A stretch of 64,000 nucleotides of DNA, taken from positions 124,001 to 188,000 of the forward strand of contig JAIOPJ010000033.1 in the NCBI GenBank assembly GCA_021413975.1. Direction: 5' to 3'. This DNA comes from Gemmatimonadota bacterium. Lineage in GTDB: Bacteria > Gemmatimonadota > Gemmatimonadetes > Gemmatimonadales > Gemmatimonadaceae. The notes under the pieces are model-generated. The model worked only from the letters and a program-made list of their open reading frames with translations, was not told the origin of the DNA and did not search any database. The position numbers and the translations under genes were made by a program. Shown here piece by piece: positions 35,121 to 44,838 of the stretch; positions within the stretch are counted from its first letter, which is position 1; every line of letters starts with the position of its first letter.

Positions 35121-35942
35121 ATGTGGCACCGGGTCCAGCTCACGCCGTCGCATCGCGACCGCGCCGAGGCGGTCGCGGCGGCGATGTTCGCGGCGGGCGC
35201 CGAAGGGGTGCATGAGGACGCGGATCGGCTCATCACCCATCTGCCGGCGGAACAGGACCCGGCCCTGTTCATCGCGTCGGTGAGGGCGGCCGACGCGGAG
35301 ATGGGCGCGGAGACGGGCACGCTCGAGGACGTCGATTGGTCCGAGCGGTGGCGTGACCGGATCACGTCGCACCGACTGGGCAAGCTCACCGTCACGCCGC
35401 CCTGGCTCGCGGCGGGGATGGACCCGGCGACCACCGTCGTGATCGAGCCCGCCATGGCCTTCGGCACGGGAGAGCATCCCACCACGCGCGGCGTGGTGCG
35501 GCTCATGCAGGCGGTGGTCCGTCCCGGCGACTCGGTCGCCGACCTGGGCTCCGGCAGTGCGATCCTCGCGATCGCCGCGGTGAAGCTCGGTGCGGGACGC
35601 GCCTTCGCGATCGAGATGGACCATGACTCGATCGGCAACGCCGAGGAGAACGTGGCGGCGAACGGGGTCGGGGACCGCGTCGCGGTGCTCGAGGGCGATG
35701 CCTTCGCCCTGCTGCCGATCGTCGCGCCGGTGCGGATCATCCTCGCGAACATCATCTCCTCGGTGCTGGTCGAGCTCCTGCCGCTCATCGCGGAGTCGCT
35801 CGCGCCCCGTGGCGTCGTCATCCTCAGCGGGATCCTCGTGGAGGAGCGCCCGCGCATGCTCGACGTGCTCGCGAGCGAGGGGTGGCGCGTGGAGGCCGAG
35901 GATGACGAGGACCTCTGGTGGTCGGTCCGGGTGTCGCGATGA
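35121..35942 (+). CDS. prmA: Ribosomal protein L11 methyltransferase
   Basis: SAM-dependent enzyme of 273 residues that trimethylates ribosomal protein L11. The N-terminal substrate domain contains DWSERWRDRI; the catalytic domain has the diagnostic PAMAFGTGEHPTTRGVVRLM, then VADLGSGSAILAIAA as SAM motif I and ILANIISSVL as the N-[IL]-[IL] active-site region. Gene order dnaJ-prmA-rsmE is widespread. Its TGA overlaps the ATG of rsmE. Confidence 0.95.
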   Translation: MWHRVQLTPSHRDRAEAVAAAMFAAGAEGVHEDADRLITHLPAEQDPALFIASVRAADAEMGAETGTLEDVDWSERWRDRITSHRLGKLTVTPPWLAAGMDPATTVVIEPAMAFGTGEHPTTRGVVRLMQAVVRPGDSVADLGSGSAILAIAAVKLGAGRAFAIEMDHDSIGNAEENVAANGVGDRVAVLEGDAFALLPIVAPVRIILANIISSVLVELLPLIAESLAPRGVVILSGILVEERPRMLDVLASEGWRVEAEDDEDLWWSVRVSR

Positions 35943-36733
35943 GCCTGCCCACCTTCGTCACCGACGACCCGTTCTCCGCTCCCGGCAACGTCACGTTGGG
36001 CGAGGACGCGGCGCATCACATGCGGGTGCGGCGCCTCGAGACCGGTGTGCGCGTCGGGCTCGTGGACGGCGCCGGGATGCGCGGCGAAGGGGTGCTCACG
36101 CAGCTCGCCAAGCGGCATGCGATCGTGAGCATCGAGACGGCGGAGGCGGTCGAACCCGCGGCGCCGATCCACCTGCTGCTGTCGGTCGCCGACAAGGACC
36201 GCATGCTCTGGCTCGCCGAGAAGGTGACGGAGTTGGAACTCGCGAGCTGGCGCCCCGTCTCGTTCCGGCGCAGCCGGAACGTGAACCCGCGGGGCGAGGG
36301 GCCGACGTTCCAGCAGAAGGTGAGGATGCGGATGGCGGCCGCGCTGGAGCAGAGTCGCGGGGCCTTCCTGCCGGTGCTCTATCCGGAGGCGACGGTGGAG
36401 CACGCGATCGCGGCGCGCCCGACCGGGGCCTGTCTGGTGATGCAGCAGGGGGGCCGTCCGATCTTCGAGGCCCTGACGCCGCTGATCGCTTCCGCGCGCG
36501 AACGCGGTGACCCACTGCCCGTCGTCACGCTGGCCGTCGGCCCCGAAGGGGGCTTCGAACCGGCCGAGATGGACGCGTTCGAGACGGCGGGATTCCTCCC
36601 GGTCACGCTGGGACGCAACATCCTCCGCTTCGAGACGGCGGCGCAATCGGGCCTGGCGGCCGTGCGGGCGATGCTCGAACTCGTGACCGACCCCGACGCG
36701 ATCCGCGTGGACCCCAACGGAATGGACCGATGA
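35939..36733 (+). CDS. rsmE: 16S rRNA (uracil-1498-N3)-methyltransferase
   Basis: SPOUT-class methyltransferase, 264 residues. An N-terminal PUA-like domain (HHMRVRRLETGVRVGLVDGAG) precedes the knotted domain with DRMLWLAEKVTEL, RMAAALEQSRGAFLPVL, LAVGPEGGFEPAEMDAF and VTLGRNILRFETAA, all RsmE hallmarks. ATG 35939 overlaps the prmA stop (35940-35942); the seven codons upstream are part of prmA. The last four bases overlap the HIT gene. Confidence 0.95.
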   Translation: MSLPTFVTDDPFSAPGNVTLGEDAAHHMRVRRLETGVRVGLVDGAGMRGEGVLTQLAKRHAIVSIETAEAVEPAAPIHLLLSVADKDRMLWLAEKVTELELASWRPVSFRRSRNVNPRGEGPTFQQKVRMRMAAALEQSRGAFLPVLYPEATVEHAIAARPTGACLVMQQGGRPIFEALTPLIASARERGDPLPVVTLAVGPEGGFEPAEMDAFETAGFLPVTLGRNILRFETAAQSGLAAVRAMLELVTDPDAIRVDPNGMDR

Positions 36734-37068
36734 CCGACTGCCTCTTCTGCCGGATCGTGCGCGGGGAGATCCCCGCGGCGAAGGTCGCGGAGACCGACGA
36801 GTGCCTCGCCTTCCGTGACATCGCGCCGCAGGCGCCGGTGCACGTGCTCATCATCCCGCGGAAGCACTTCGGGTCGCTGGACGAGGTGCCGGACGCCAGC
36901 GTGGTGGGGGCCATGTCGATGCTCGCCCAGCAGGTGGCGCGCTCGGAGGGGATCGCCGCCGCGGGGTACCGCTGCGTGATCAACACGGGCGCGCACGGGG
37001 GGCAGACCGTCGGGCACTTGCATATGCACCTGCTGGGCGGCCGCGCGCACGGCTGGCCGCCGGGTTGA
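36730..37068 (+). CDS. hinT: HIT-family purine nucleoside phosphoramidase-like protein
   Basis: Histidine-triad protein of 112 residues, HinT class. It starts with the CLFCRIVRGEIPAAKV signature, has FRDIAPQAPVHVLIIPRKH, and ends with the catalytic triad GHLHMHLLGG. HinT enzymes split AMP-lysine and other adenosine phosphoramidates; cellular role is often unclear. Its ATG overlaps the rsmE stop. Confidence 0.94.
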   Translation: MTDCLFCRIVRGEIPAAKVAETDECLAFRDIAPQAPVHVLIIPRKHFGSLDEVPDASVVGAMSMLAQQVARSEGIAAAGYRCVINTGAHGGQTVGHLHMHLLGGRAHGWPPG

Positions 37069-37113
37069 CCGCTGGGTTCGCCTGCCTGTCCGGCCCGAAC
37101 TAAGGCGCTCCGC

Positions 37114-37142
37114 TTGCCCTATGTCGCGCGTTGGCCTATCGT
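37114..37142 (+). promoter_or_regulatory. Promoter of the rpsU operon
   Basis: TTGCCC (37114-37119) and TATCGT (37137-37142) with 17 bases between. It gives an RNA start near 37150 and a leader of about 55 bases that carries the purine-rich SD of rpsU. Confidence 0.5.
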
Positions 37143-37205
37143 TATGGGCTAACATCATCCAGTCCCCAGCCGGCGCACAAACGCCACGAAGGGGGGAAGA
37201 CCAGT

Positions 37206-37394
37206 TTGTCGGAAATCATCATCCACGATGACGAGAACTTCGAGCGCGCGCTGAAGCGCTTCAAGAAGAAGTGCGAGAAGGCCGGGATCCTTTCGGACCT
37301 GCGCAAGCATCGTCACTACGAGAAGCCGAGCGAGAAGCGGAAGCGGAAGCTCAACACCGCGCAACGCAAGAACCGTCGCACGCGCTCCAACTGA
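37206..37394 (+). CDS. rpsU: 30S ribosomal protein S21
   Basis: Small basic ribosomal protein, 62 residues, that helps 16S rRNA pair with messages. [21 protein letters not shown] and the [14 protein letters not shown] tail are typical. The start is TTG 37206, preceded by the purine run AAGGGGGGAAGA at about 37189-37200; the frame upstream of it has no S21 similarity. Its stop overlaps the yqeY start by one base. Confidence 0.95.
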   Translation: MSEIIIHDDENFERALKRFKKKCEKAGILSDLRKHRHYEKPSEKRKRKLNTAQRKNRRTRSN

Positions 37395-37837
37395 TGTCGG
37401 CGCTGGCGGCACGGTTCCAGGGCGAGCTCAATGTCGCCCGCAAGGCGCAGGACAAGGGTCGCGTCCTGTTGCTGGGCACCGTGCTGTCGGACATCAAGAA
37501 TCGCGAGATCGAGCTGAAGCGGGCCCTCGCCGACGACGACGTCGTCGAGGTGCTCCGCAAGGCGATCAAGCGTCGGCGGGAGTCCGTCGAGATGTATGAA
37601 CAGGCCGGCCGGAACGAGCTGGCCGCCGTGGAACGACAGGAAGCCGACGCCCTCGCGCTCTGGCTCCCGGTGGCGCCGTCGGACGACGACGTCCGCGCCG
37701 CGGTCCGCGCCGCCATCGCCGCCGGCGCCACGAACATCGGTGCCGTGATGGGCAAGGTGATGCCCGCCTTCAAGGGCCGGCTCGATGGCACCGTGATCAA
37801 TCGCATCGCGCGCGAGGAACTCGGTCCGCCCGCGTGA
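37394..37837 (+). CDS. yqeY: GatB/YqeY domain protein
   Basis: Protein of 147 residues of the YqeY family, related to the C-terminal tRNA-binding domain of GatB. LGTVLSDIKNREIELKRAL, YEQAGRNELAAVERQEADAL and the GAVMGKVMPAFKGRLDG end are conserved blocks. It is often found between rpsU and dnaG. Biochemical role unknown, possibly linked to tRNA amidation. Start ATG 37394 shares a base with the rpsU stop. Confidence 0.93.
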   Translation: MSALAARFQGELNVARKAQDKGRVLLLGTVLSDIKNREIELKRALADDDVVEVLRKAIKRRRESVEMYEQAGRNELAAVERQEADALALWLPVAPSDDDVRAAVRAAIAAGATNIGAVMGKVMPAFKGRLDGTVINRIAREELGPPA

Positions 37838-40296
37838 CCTTCCAGGCGCACGCCCTCGACGTCCTCGAGTTCGCGCGGCTGCTCGATCATGTCGCGGGTC
37901 ATGCTTCCAGCTCACCGGGCGCCGAGCGCATTCGCGCCCTGCGCCCGTTGCGCGTGGGGGGGACGCACCTCGATCGTGACGAGGCGCTCGACGCGCTGCG
38001 CGCGGAGCATGGCCGCGTGGCCGCCATGCGGGCCCTCATCAAGGGCGAGGGCGGGTGGCGGCCCGAGGCGGTGCCCGATCTCACCGACGCGCTCGTCAGG
38101 CTGCGGGTCGCGGGCACCTCGTGGACGGGCAAGGAACTGCGCAGCGCCGGCGTCCTGCTCCAGTCGTCGCGCCGCACGCAGCTCGCCCTGCGTGACGAGG
38201 CGAAGCATCCCGCCGCGCGCGCCCCGCTCGCGCGCTACGCCGACGCGCTGATCGCGCGGGAGTCGATCGAGCGCCGGATCGAGCAGGTGCTCAACGAGGA
38301 TGGCGAGATCAAGGACGACGCCTCGCCGCAGCTGCGGCGCATCCGACGCGAGATGCGCGGCGCCGAGGGCGACCTGGTGCGGTTGCTCGAACGACTGATG
38401 TCCAAGCTCGAGTCGCATCATCGCGTGGACGACGGATCGGTCACGCTCCGCAATGGGCGCTACGTCATCCCGGTGCGGCGCGAGGGGCGCGGCTCGCTCG
38501 GCGGCATCGTGCACGACAGCTCGCACTCGGGGCAGACACTCTTCGTGGAGCCGCCCGCCGCCGTCGAGGCCGGGAACCGGATCCGCGAACTCGAGGCCGA
38601 GGAGATCGCGGAGTGCGAGCGGATCCTGCTCGAGCTCACCGAGGCGCTGCGGCCGGAGCGCGAGGATCTCTCGTCGGCGCAGGAGGCGCTCATCGCGCTC
38701 GATGCGATCTACGGCCGCGCGCGCTACACGCTCGCGGCCGAGTGCGCCGACGCCGACCTGGTGGCCGCGCGCGACGGCTTCCACGTGCGCGAAGGACGTC
38801 ATCCGCTGCTGCTGGCGCAGGGGGTGAACGTGGTCTCGTTCGACCTCGCCATGCACCCCGATGAGCGCACCCTGCTCGTCTCCGGCCCGAACACCGGCGG
38901 CAAGACGGTGCTGCTCAAGGCGCTGGCCCTCTGTTCGCTCATGGTGCAGAGCGGCATCCCGGCGCCGGTCGGTCCCGAGAGCCGGATCCCCTGCTTCGAC
39001 GACGTCTTCGCCGACATCGGGGACGAGCAGAGTCTCGAGGCCTCGCTCTCGACGTTCAGCGCGCACCTGAAGCACCTCACCGCGATCCTCGAGAACGCCT
39101 CCGCCGACGCGCTCGTGTTGATCGACGAACTGGGCTCCGGCACCGACCCGCTCGAGGGGGCCGCCCTCGGCGGCGCGATCCTCGAGGAGCTCACGCGGCG
39201 AGGGACGACCACCGTCGCCACGACGCATCTGGGTGCGCTCAAGGAGCTGGCGAGCGAAGTTCCCGGCGTGGTCAACGCCTCGCTCCAGTTCGACGCCGAG
39301 CGCCTCGCGCCGACGTATCGCCTGATCAAGGGGATCCCGGGCCGTTCCTACGGCATCGCGATCGCTCGGCGGCTGAACATGCCGGCCGCGGTCCTGGCGC
39401 GCGCGGAGGAGCGGGTGCCGCAGATGGAGCGCGACCTGAGCGCGCTCCTCGCCGACGTCGAGCGCCGCGCCGACGGCCTCGGCAAGCGCGAGCGGGAGGT
39501 GGCCGCGACGCAGGAGCACCTGCAGTGGCAGACCGATCGCATCGAGGTGCGGGAGCGGACGCTCAAGGAGCAGGAGCGCGCGTTCGAGCGTGAGTCGCGC
39601 AAGGACACGCGGCGCTATCTGCTCGAGGCGCGCAAGGAGGTCGAGCGCACGATCAAGGAACTCAAGGCGGCAGGCGCGTCGGCGATCGACGCGCGTGCCG
39701 TGGAGGCCCGACGGGGACTCGAGGTGCGCGCGGCGAGCGAACAGCAGGCGCTCGAGGCGCTCGACGCCGCGGAGCGGTCGGCCGCGCTGGCTTCCGCACG
39801 CGCCCGCGCCGAGCGGGGCGAGACGCGATCGGCCGATGCGCGGGCCGCCGAGCTCGCGCCCGGCGACGCGGTCGCCGTGGGAACGCTGGGAGGCAAGACC
39901 GGGAAGCTGCTGGAACGGCGCGGCGCCGACGCGGTGGTCACGGTCGGCTCCCTCAAGATGACGGTGCCGTTCGACACGCTCCGGCGACTCTCGGCGCGGC
40001 ACCTGCGCGAGGAGCGCGTGGAGGTGGCCATCATCGACGCGCCCGAGATCGACGCGAAGCCCGAGGTGGACGTGCGGGGCGTGCGCGTGCACGAGGTGGA
40101 CGACCTCGTGATGCAGGCGCTCGACAGCGCCATCCGCGCCGACCTCGCGCTGCTGCGGATCATCCACGGCAAGGGCACCGGCGCGCTGCGCGAGCGCGTG
40201 ACGCAGATGCTCAAGGGTGACAAGCGGGTCAAGAGCTTCCGCCTCGGCGCGTGGAACGAGGGCGGGGCGGGCGTGACCGTGGCGGAGCTCCGGTGA
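37834..40296 (+). CDS. mutS2: Endonuclease MutS2
   Basis: MutS-like ATPase of 820 residues without mismatch-binding domains, with roles in ribosome collision rescue and in suppressing recombination. The core and clamp (about 1-330) are followed by the ATPase with Walker A GPNTGGKT (about 350-358), LVLIDELGSGTDPLEG as Walker B and TTVATTHLGALK. A long coiled coil (about 515-660) leads to a KOW-like part and the C-terminal Smr nuclease domain (VDVRGVRVHEVDDL ... IIHGKGTGALR, about 745-800). Start GTG 37834 overlaps yqeY; its stop overlaps dnaG. Confidence 0.96.
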   Translation: MTFQAHALDVLEFARLLDHVAGHASSSPGAERIRALRPLRVGGTHLDRDEALDALRAEHGRVAAMRALIKGEGGWRPEAVPDLTDALVRLRVAGTSWTGKELRSAGVLLQSSRRTQLALRDEAKHPAARAPLARYADALIARESIERRIEQVLNEDGEIKDDASPQLRRIRREMRGAEGDLVRLLERLMSKLESHHRVDDGSVTLRNGRYVIPVRREGRGSLGGIVHDSSHSGQTLFVEPPAAVEAGNRIRELEAEEIAECERILLELTEALRPEREDLSSAQEALIALDAIYGRARYTLAAECADADLVAARDGFHVREGRHPLLLAQGVNVVSFDLAMHPDERTLLVSGPNTGGKTVLLKALALCSLMVQSGIPAPVGPESRIPCFDDVFADIGDEQSLEASLSTFSAHLKHLTAILENASADALVLIDELGSGTDPLEGAALGGAILEELTRRGTTTVATTHLGALKELASEVPGVVNASLQFDAERLAPTYRLIKGIPGRSYGIAIARRLNMPAAVLARAEERVPQMERDLSALLADVERRADGLGKREREVAATQEHLQWQTDRIEVRERTLKEQERAFERESRKDTRRYLLEARKEVERTIKELKAAGASAIDARAVEARRGLEVRAASEQQALEALDAAERSAALASARARAERGETRSADARAAELAPGDAVAVGTLGGKTGKLLERRGADAVVTVGSLKMTVPFDTLRRLSARHLREERVEVAIIDAPEIDAKPEVDVRGVRVHEVDDLVMQALDSAIRADLALLRIIHGKGTGALRERVTQMLKGDKRVKSFRLGAWNEGGAGVTVAELR

Positions 40297-42221
40297 TCCC
40301 CGACGAGGTCGTCGAGCTGGTGGCGCAGCAGGCCGACATCGTCGCGATCATCGGCGAGCATGTGCGCCTGAAGAAGACGGGGTCGGTCTGGCGGGGACCG
40401 TGCCCGTTCCATCAGGGGACCAACGCCAACTTCTCGGTCATGCCGCGTGGCGGGTACACCTGCTTCGTGTGCGGCGAGAAGGGGTCGGTCTTCACCTTCG
40501 TGCAGAAGCGACTCGGGATGAGCTTCGTGGAAGCGGTGAAGTACGTCGGCGAGAAGTGCGGCGTGGAGGTGAAGGAGACCGAGCGGAAGCGTGACGGTCC
40601 GGACCCGCGCGAGCCGATGTGGGAACTGCAGGCGACGGTGGGGGAGTACTTCTCGCGCGTGTTGTGGGACGCACCCGGTGGCGCGGCGGCACGCGAGTAC
40701 CTCGCGAGCCGCGACGTGACGCGGCCGGTGGCCGAACGGTTCGGGCTCGGGTTCGCTCCGCGCGAGGTGGGTGCCATGCGGGCGCACCTCAACGGGCTCG
40801 GCTACGACGACGCGCGCCTGCTCGCGGCGGGTCTGCTCGTGCGGCGCGACGAGACGGAGGAGCCGCGCCCGCGCTTCCGCGACCGCCTCATGTTCCCGAT
40901 CCACGACGTGAGCGCGCACGTGGTCGGGTTCGGCGGCCGCCTGCTCGGACCGGGGGAGCCCAAGTACCTCAACTCGTCCGACTCGGAGATCTTCCAGAAG
41001 GGCAAGCTGCTCTACAACCTGCAGAACGCGCGCAATCCGATCCGTCGCGACGAGCGGGTGATCCTGGTGGAGGGCTACTTCGACGCGCTCCGGCTCGTGG
41101 CCGCGGGGATCGAGTGCGTCGTCGCGCCGATGGGGACCGCGCTCACCGAGCAGCAGGCCGATCTCCTGACCAAGTACTCGCGCCACGTCTTCCTGCTCTA
41201 CGATTCGGACGGGCCGGGGCAGAAGGCGACGTTCCGCGCCGCCGACGTGCTGCTCGCCAAGGGGCTCGAGGTGCGCGTGGTCACCCTGCCCGAGGGCGAG
41301 GATCCCGACACCTTCGTGCGCAAGCAGGGACGCGAGGCGGTGGACAAGCTGGTCGAGGGCGCGCTCGATGTGTTCGATCGCAAGGTGCAGCTGCTCGAGC
41401 GCGCGGGATGGTTCGCCGACCTGCAGCACAAGCGGCGCGCGCTCGACCGGCTCCTGCCGACGATCCGCGCGGCGAGTGACCCGGTGACACGCGACCTCTA
41501 CTTGGCGCGTGCGGCGCAGGCCGCGGGCATCGCCCGGGAAGTGCTGCTCAGCGAGCTGCACACCGTGCGACGGGGCAGCGGAGCCCGTGCGACGGCCACG
41601 CGCAAGGTGGAGCGTCCGTCGGCCGGCCGCGCCGAGGCGGGGCCCGACGACATGTGGCCCGACGCGCCACCGCCCGAGGCGGAGCCGGTGCCGACCGGAC
41701 CGTACAAGTCGGAAGTGGAGCAGGGCGGCGCCGAGCAGACGCTGCTGCGGGTGTTGTTGACCCAGCCGGTGTGGCAGGACCAGATCATCGAGGAACTCGG
41801 GAAGATCGAGGCGGAGGAGTCGCCGGGCGGTGAGTCGGACGAACGGGACGCGCTTGGGGAGGACGCGCCAGGCGTGCTGCGCGACCCGATCTACCGCGCG
41901 ATCTACGAGGCGACGCTGCGTCACGGCGCCGACGCCCCGCCCGAGGTGATCGCCGAGGAGCTGTGGCCGCATGCGGTGCGCGTCTACGAGGACCTGCGCG
42001 GCGAGAAGGAGGCGGTGGTGGATGCCAAGAAGAGCATCGCCGACGGGCTCCGCATGCTCCGGGGGCGCTCGGTCGAGGCGCGGATCCGGTCCCTCGAGTC
42101 GCTGCTGGCCCTCGCGAGCACCGACGAGAAGGATCGGATCAATGTGGCGATCAAGCGCTTGACCGACGAGAAACGGGCGCTGGGAGTGCAGTCCTGGGGG
42201 TCGGTGCGGCGACGGCGCTGA
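40293..42221 (+). CDS. dnaG: DNA primase
   Basis: Makes RNA primers at the replication fork; 642 residues. The zinc domain has CPFH and CFVCGEKGS (about residues 36-62), the RNA polymerase domain has the FGLGFAP and GGR-type blocks, and the Toprim core shows ILVEGYFDALRL (about 255) and LLYDSDGPGQKA. The C-terminal DnaB-binding part is helical and charged. GTG 40293 overlaps the mutS2 TGA; sequence upstream of it is inside mutS2. The rpsU-yqeY-mutS2-dnaG order is a variant of the macromolecular-synthesis operon, without rpoD following. Confidence 0.96.
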   Translation: MIPDEVVELVAQQADIVAIIGEHVRLKKTGSVWRGPCPFHQGTNANFSVMPRGGYTCFVCGEKGSVFTFVQKRLGMSFVEAVKYVGEKCGVEVKETERKRDGPDPREPMWELQATVGEYFSRVLWDAPGGAAAREYLASRDVTRPVAERFGLGFAPREVGAMRAHLNGLGYDDARLLAAGLLVRRDETEEPRPRFRDRLMFPIHDVSAHVVGFGGRLLGPGEPKYLNSSDSEIFQKGKLLYNLQNARNPIRRDERVILVEGYFDALRLVAAGIECVVAPMGTALTEQQADLLTKYSRHVFLLYDSDGPGQKATFRAADVLLAKGLEVRVVTLPEGEDPDTFVRKQGREAVDKLVEGALDVFDRKVQLLERAGWFADLQHKRRALDRLLPTIRAASDPVTRDLYLARAAQAAGIAREVLLSELHTVRRGSGARATATRKVERPSAGRAEAGPDDMWPDAPPPEAEPVPTGPYKSEVEQGGAEQTLLRVLLTQPVWQDQIIEELGKIEAEESPGGESDERDALGEDAPGVLRDPIYRAIYEATLRHGADAPPEVIAEELWPHAVRVYEDLRGEKEAVVDAKKSIADGLRMLRGRSVEARIRSLESLLALASTDEKDRINVAIKRLTDEKRALGVQSWGSVRRRR

Positions 42222-42224
42222 CTC

Positions 42225-42256
42225 GGGGATGGAGGCTGGAGGATGAAGGCTGAAGG
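42225..42256 (-). repeat. Intergenic pyrimidine/purine repeat, copy A
   Basis: Purine-rich on the plus strand right after the dnaG stop. Its minus strand contains CATCCTCCAGCCTCCATCC, identical at 18 of 19 positions to plus-strand copy B at 54.8 kb. Downstream at 42266-42282 is a perfect CGGGGC/GCCCCG hairpin, and at 42349-42376 a related pyrimidine run (CCCATCTCCCATCTCACATC). Confidence 0.6.
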
Positions 42257-42382
42257 AAATGCCGGCGGGGCGCTTTGCCCCGGGCAGTGGAGGTTCGGGC
42301 CGCAATGAGCCAAGTTTATCCAGAGATGACGGGCGGGTTCCCACTCCCCTCTCCCATCTCCCATCTCACATCTCAGAGAATC

Positions 42383-43084
42383 ATGTCCGACATCCAGTCC
42401 CTGCTCGCCCTGCAGAACGACGACCTCGTCATCCACGATCTCGAGACGCGCCTCGCGGCGCTCGAACCGCGGATCCGCGAACTCGACAGCCGGCGGCAGC
42501 GGATCGTCGACGGCCTCGACCGGCAGGGCGCGCTGGTGTCGGCGGAGGAGAAGAAGCAGGCGTTCCTGCGGGACAAGATCGCGGAGCACCGGGCGTTGAT
42601 CGACCGCAACCAAGCACAGCTCGATGCGGTGAAGACGATGCGGCAGGCGACGGCGGCGGCGTCGCAGATGGAGCAGGCGAAGAAGATCGTCGCCGGGGAG
42701 GAGAGTGACCTGCTCGTCCTCAACCGCAAGCTCGAGGAGTTGCGCGGCGTGCTGCACAAGCTGCAATCCGACCTGGCCGCCTGCGAGGCCGAGCAGGCGA
42801 CGGCACGCACCGAGGTGGCCGGCGAACGTGCGGCGATCGACGGGGACCTCGCGACGGCGCACGCCAAGCGCACGGTGACTGCCGAGCAGGTGCCAGCCGC
42901 GCTCCGGAGCCGCTACGACCGCATCAGGAACAAGAAGCGCGTGCACGTGCTCGTGCCGCTGAATGCGCTCGCGTGCGGTGCCTGCGACACGGCGATCCCG
43001 ATGCAGCGCCGGCACGCGATGATGTCGGGCACCACGATCGAGCTCTGCGAAGTGTGTGGCGTCCTGATGTACCAGGCGGTGTGA
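42383..43084 (+). CDS. C4-type zinc-ribbon coiled-coil protein
   Basis: Protein of 233 residues: a long antiparallel coiled coil (about 1-180, rich in Leu, Glu and Arg heptads) and a C-terminal zinc ribbon with CGACDTAIP and CEVCGVLMY. This is the zf-RING_7/CT398 family, proposed to bind nucleic acid or protein partners in secretion or transcription; function not established. ATG 42383 is chosen because the coiled coil begins at once and upstream codons lie in repeat sequence. Its stop overlaps the GTG of recJ. Confidence 0.9.
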   Translation: MSDIQSLLALQNDDLVIHDLETRLAALEPRIRELDSRRQRIVDGLDRQGALVSAEEKKQAFLRDKIAEHRALIDRNQAQLDAVKTMRQATAAASQMEQAKKIVAGEESDLLVLNRKLEELRGVLHKLQSDLAACEAEQATARTEVAGERAAIDGDLATAHAKRTVTAEQVPAALRSRYDRIRNKKRVHVLVPLNALACGACDTAIPMQRRHAMMSGTTIELCEVCGVLMYQAV

Positions 43085-44838
43085 GCTACACGCGTCCCGC
43101 GGCGCGGTGGGAGAGCGTTCCCGCCGCGCCAGCCGGCGTCGCCGAGGAACTCGCCTCCGCGCTGAGACCCAGCGGTGACCGTGCGGGACAGGCGGCGGTC
43201 CCGCTCGCGATCTGCCGCCTCCTCGCCGCGCGCGGCATCCGGTCGGTGGAGGAGGCGAAGCGGTTCCTGCGCCCCGCGCTCGAGCATCTCGAGTCCCCCG
43301 ACACGTTGATCGACCTCCCGCGCGCCGCCGAGCGGCTGGCGCAGGCGGTGCGCGCCGGCGAGATGATCCTCGTGCATGGCGACTACGACGTCGACGGCAT
43401 CTGCTCGACCACGCTCATGACGCGCGCACTGCGCCTCGTCGGTGGCAAGGTGACGCCGTTCATCCCCGACCGGGTGAAGGACGGGTACGACCTCGGCGCC
43501 GCGGGAGTCGAGGCCGCGCGGGCCGTGGGGGCGCGCGTGGTGCTCACCTGCGACTGCGGCACGACCGCGCTCGCGCCCGCCACGGCCCTGCGCGAGGAAG
43601 GGATCGACCTGATCATCTCGGATCACCACCTGCCGGGGGCGTCGCTGCCGGTGGCGTTCGCGATCATCAATCCGCGGCGGGTGGACTGCACGTCGGCGGA
43701 CAAGGACCTGGCGGCCGTCGGTGTGGCGTACAAGCTCGCGCTCGAAGTCACGCGCCTGCTGGGTGGCGACGAGGGCGCCGTGCACGCGATGCTCGACTTG
43801 GTCGCGCTGGCCACGGTCGCCGACGTCGCGCCGTTGCGCGGCGAGAACCGCGTGTTCGTGCGCCTCGGGCTCAAGCGGATGCAGGAGTCGCCCAACCGCG
43901 GGCTCGCGGCGCTCATCCGCGCCGCGCGGCTCGACGGCAAGCCGCTGACCGCGGGTCGTATCGGCTTCACGCTCGCGCCGCGGCTCAATGCGCTCGGCCG
44001 TCTGCGACTGGCCATCCGCGGCGTGGAGCTGCTCCTGGCCGAGGACGATGCGACGGCCAACGGCATCGCGCGGGAGTGCGAGGAACTCAACGAGGCTCGG
44101 CAGGCGATGGACCGCGGCATCCTCGACGAGGCGATGCGCCGGATCGACGCGATGGACCTCGACGCGACCTGGGGCATCGTCCTCGACTCGACCGGGTGGC
44201 ATCCCGGCGTGATCGGCATCGTGGCGTCGCGCGTGGTGGAGCGGACCGGCCGCCCGGCGATGATGATCGCGGTGCAGGACGGCGTGGGGAAGGGCAGCGG
44301 CCGATCGATCGGCGCCTTCGACCTGCACGACGCGCTCGAGCGCTGCGACGACCTGCTGGTGAAGCATGGCGGGCACCGCGCCGCGGCGGGACTGACGATC
44401 GAGGCAGCGCGGATCCCCGAGTTCGCGGCGCGGTTCAACGCGGTCGCACGCGAACTGCTCAAGCCCGGGGATCTCGTCCCCCGGTTGCGCACCGACCTGG
44501 AACTGCCGCTCGACGACGCCGACGAGGCGTTCGAACGGGCGCTGCGGCACATGGAGCCGTTCGGCGTGGGGAATCCCGGCCCGGTGATGATCGCGCGCGG
44601 CGTGCGCGTGGCGTCCGGGGTGCGGAAGATCGGGACCGACGGCGTGAAGGTGGCGCTGGAGACCTCGCGAGGTCCGCTCGACAGCGTCGGCTGGGGGATG
44701 GCCGCGCGTGCAGGGGAACTGCGCGCCGGCGCTCTCTTCGACGTGGCGTACCGGTTGGACGTGAACGAGTACCAGGGCAAGCGGACCTTGCAGGCGGTGC
44801 TGCAGGATTTCCGCGCGTCGGGAAGCGCCGGTGCCTGA
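43081..44838 (+). CDS. recJ: Single-strand-specific DNA exonuclease RecJ
   Basis: 5'-3' exonuclease of repair and recombination, 585 residues. DHH-phosphoesterase motifs are clear: VHGDYDVDGICSTTLM (I, about residue 99), LTCDCGTTA (II), IISDHHLPG (III, about 179) and LATVADVAPL (IV); GRLNALGR-like and the DHHA1 motif GGHRAAAGLTI follow, then an OB-type C-terminal part (RGVRVASGVRKIG). All metal ligands are present. GTG 43081 overlaps the previous stop. It overlaps rsmD by eight bases. Confidence 0.96.
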   Translation: MSYTRPAARWESVPAAPAGVAEELASALRPSGDRAGQAAVPLAICRLLAARGIRSVEEAKRFLRPALEHLESPDTLIDLPRAAERLAQAVRAGEMILVHGDYDVDGICSTTLMTRALRLVGGKVTPFIPDRVKDGYDLGAAGVEAARAVGARVVLTCDCGTTALAPATALREEGIDLIISDHHLPGASLPVAFAIINPRRVDCTSADKDLAAVGVAYKLALEVTRLLGGDEGAVHAMLDLVALATVADVAPLRGENRVFVRLGLKRMQESPNRGLAALIRAARLDGKPLTAGRIGFTLAPRLNALGRLRLAIRGVELLLAEDDATANGIARECEELNEARQAMDRGILDEAMRRIDAMDLDATWGIVLDSTGWHPGVIGIVASRVVERTGRPAMMIAVQDGVGKGSGRSIGAFDLHDALERCDDLLVKHGGHRAAAGLTIEAARIPEFAARFNAVARELLKPGDLVPRLRTDLELPLDDADEAFERALRHMEPFGVGNPGPVMIARGVRVASGVRKIGTDGVKVALETSRGPLDSVGWGMAARAGELRAGALFDVAYRLDVNEYQGKRTLQAVLQDFRASGSAGA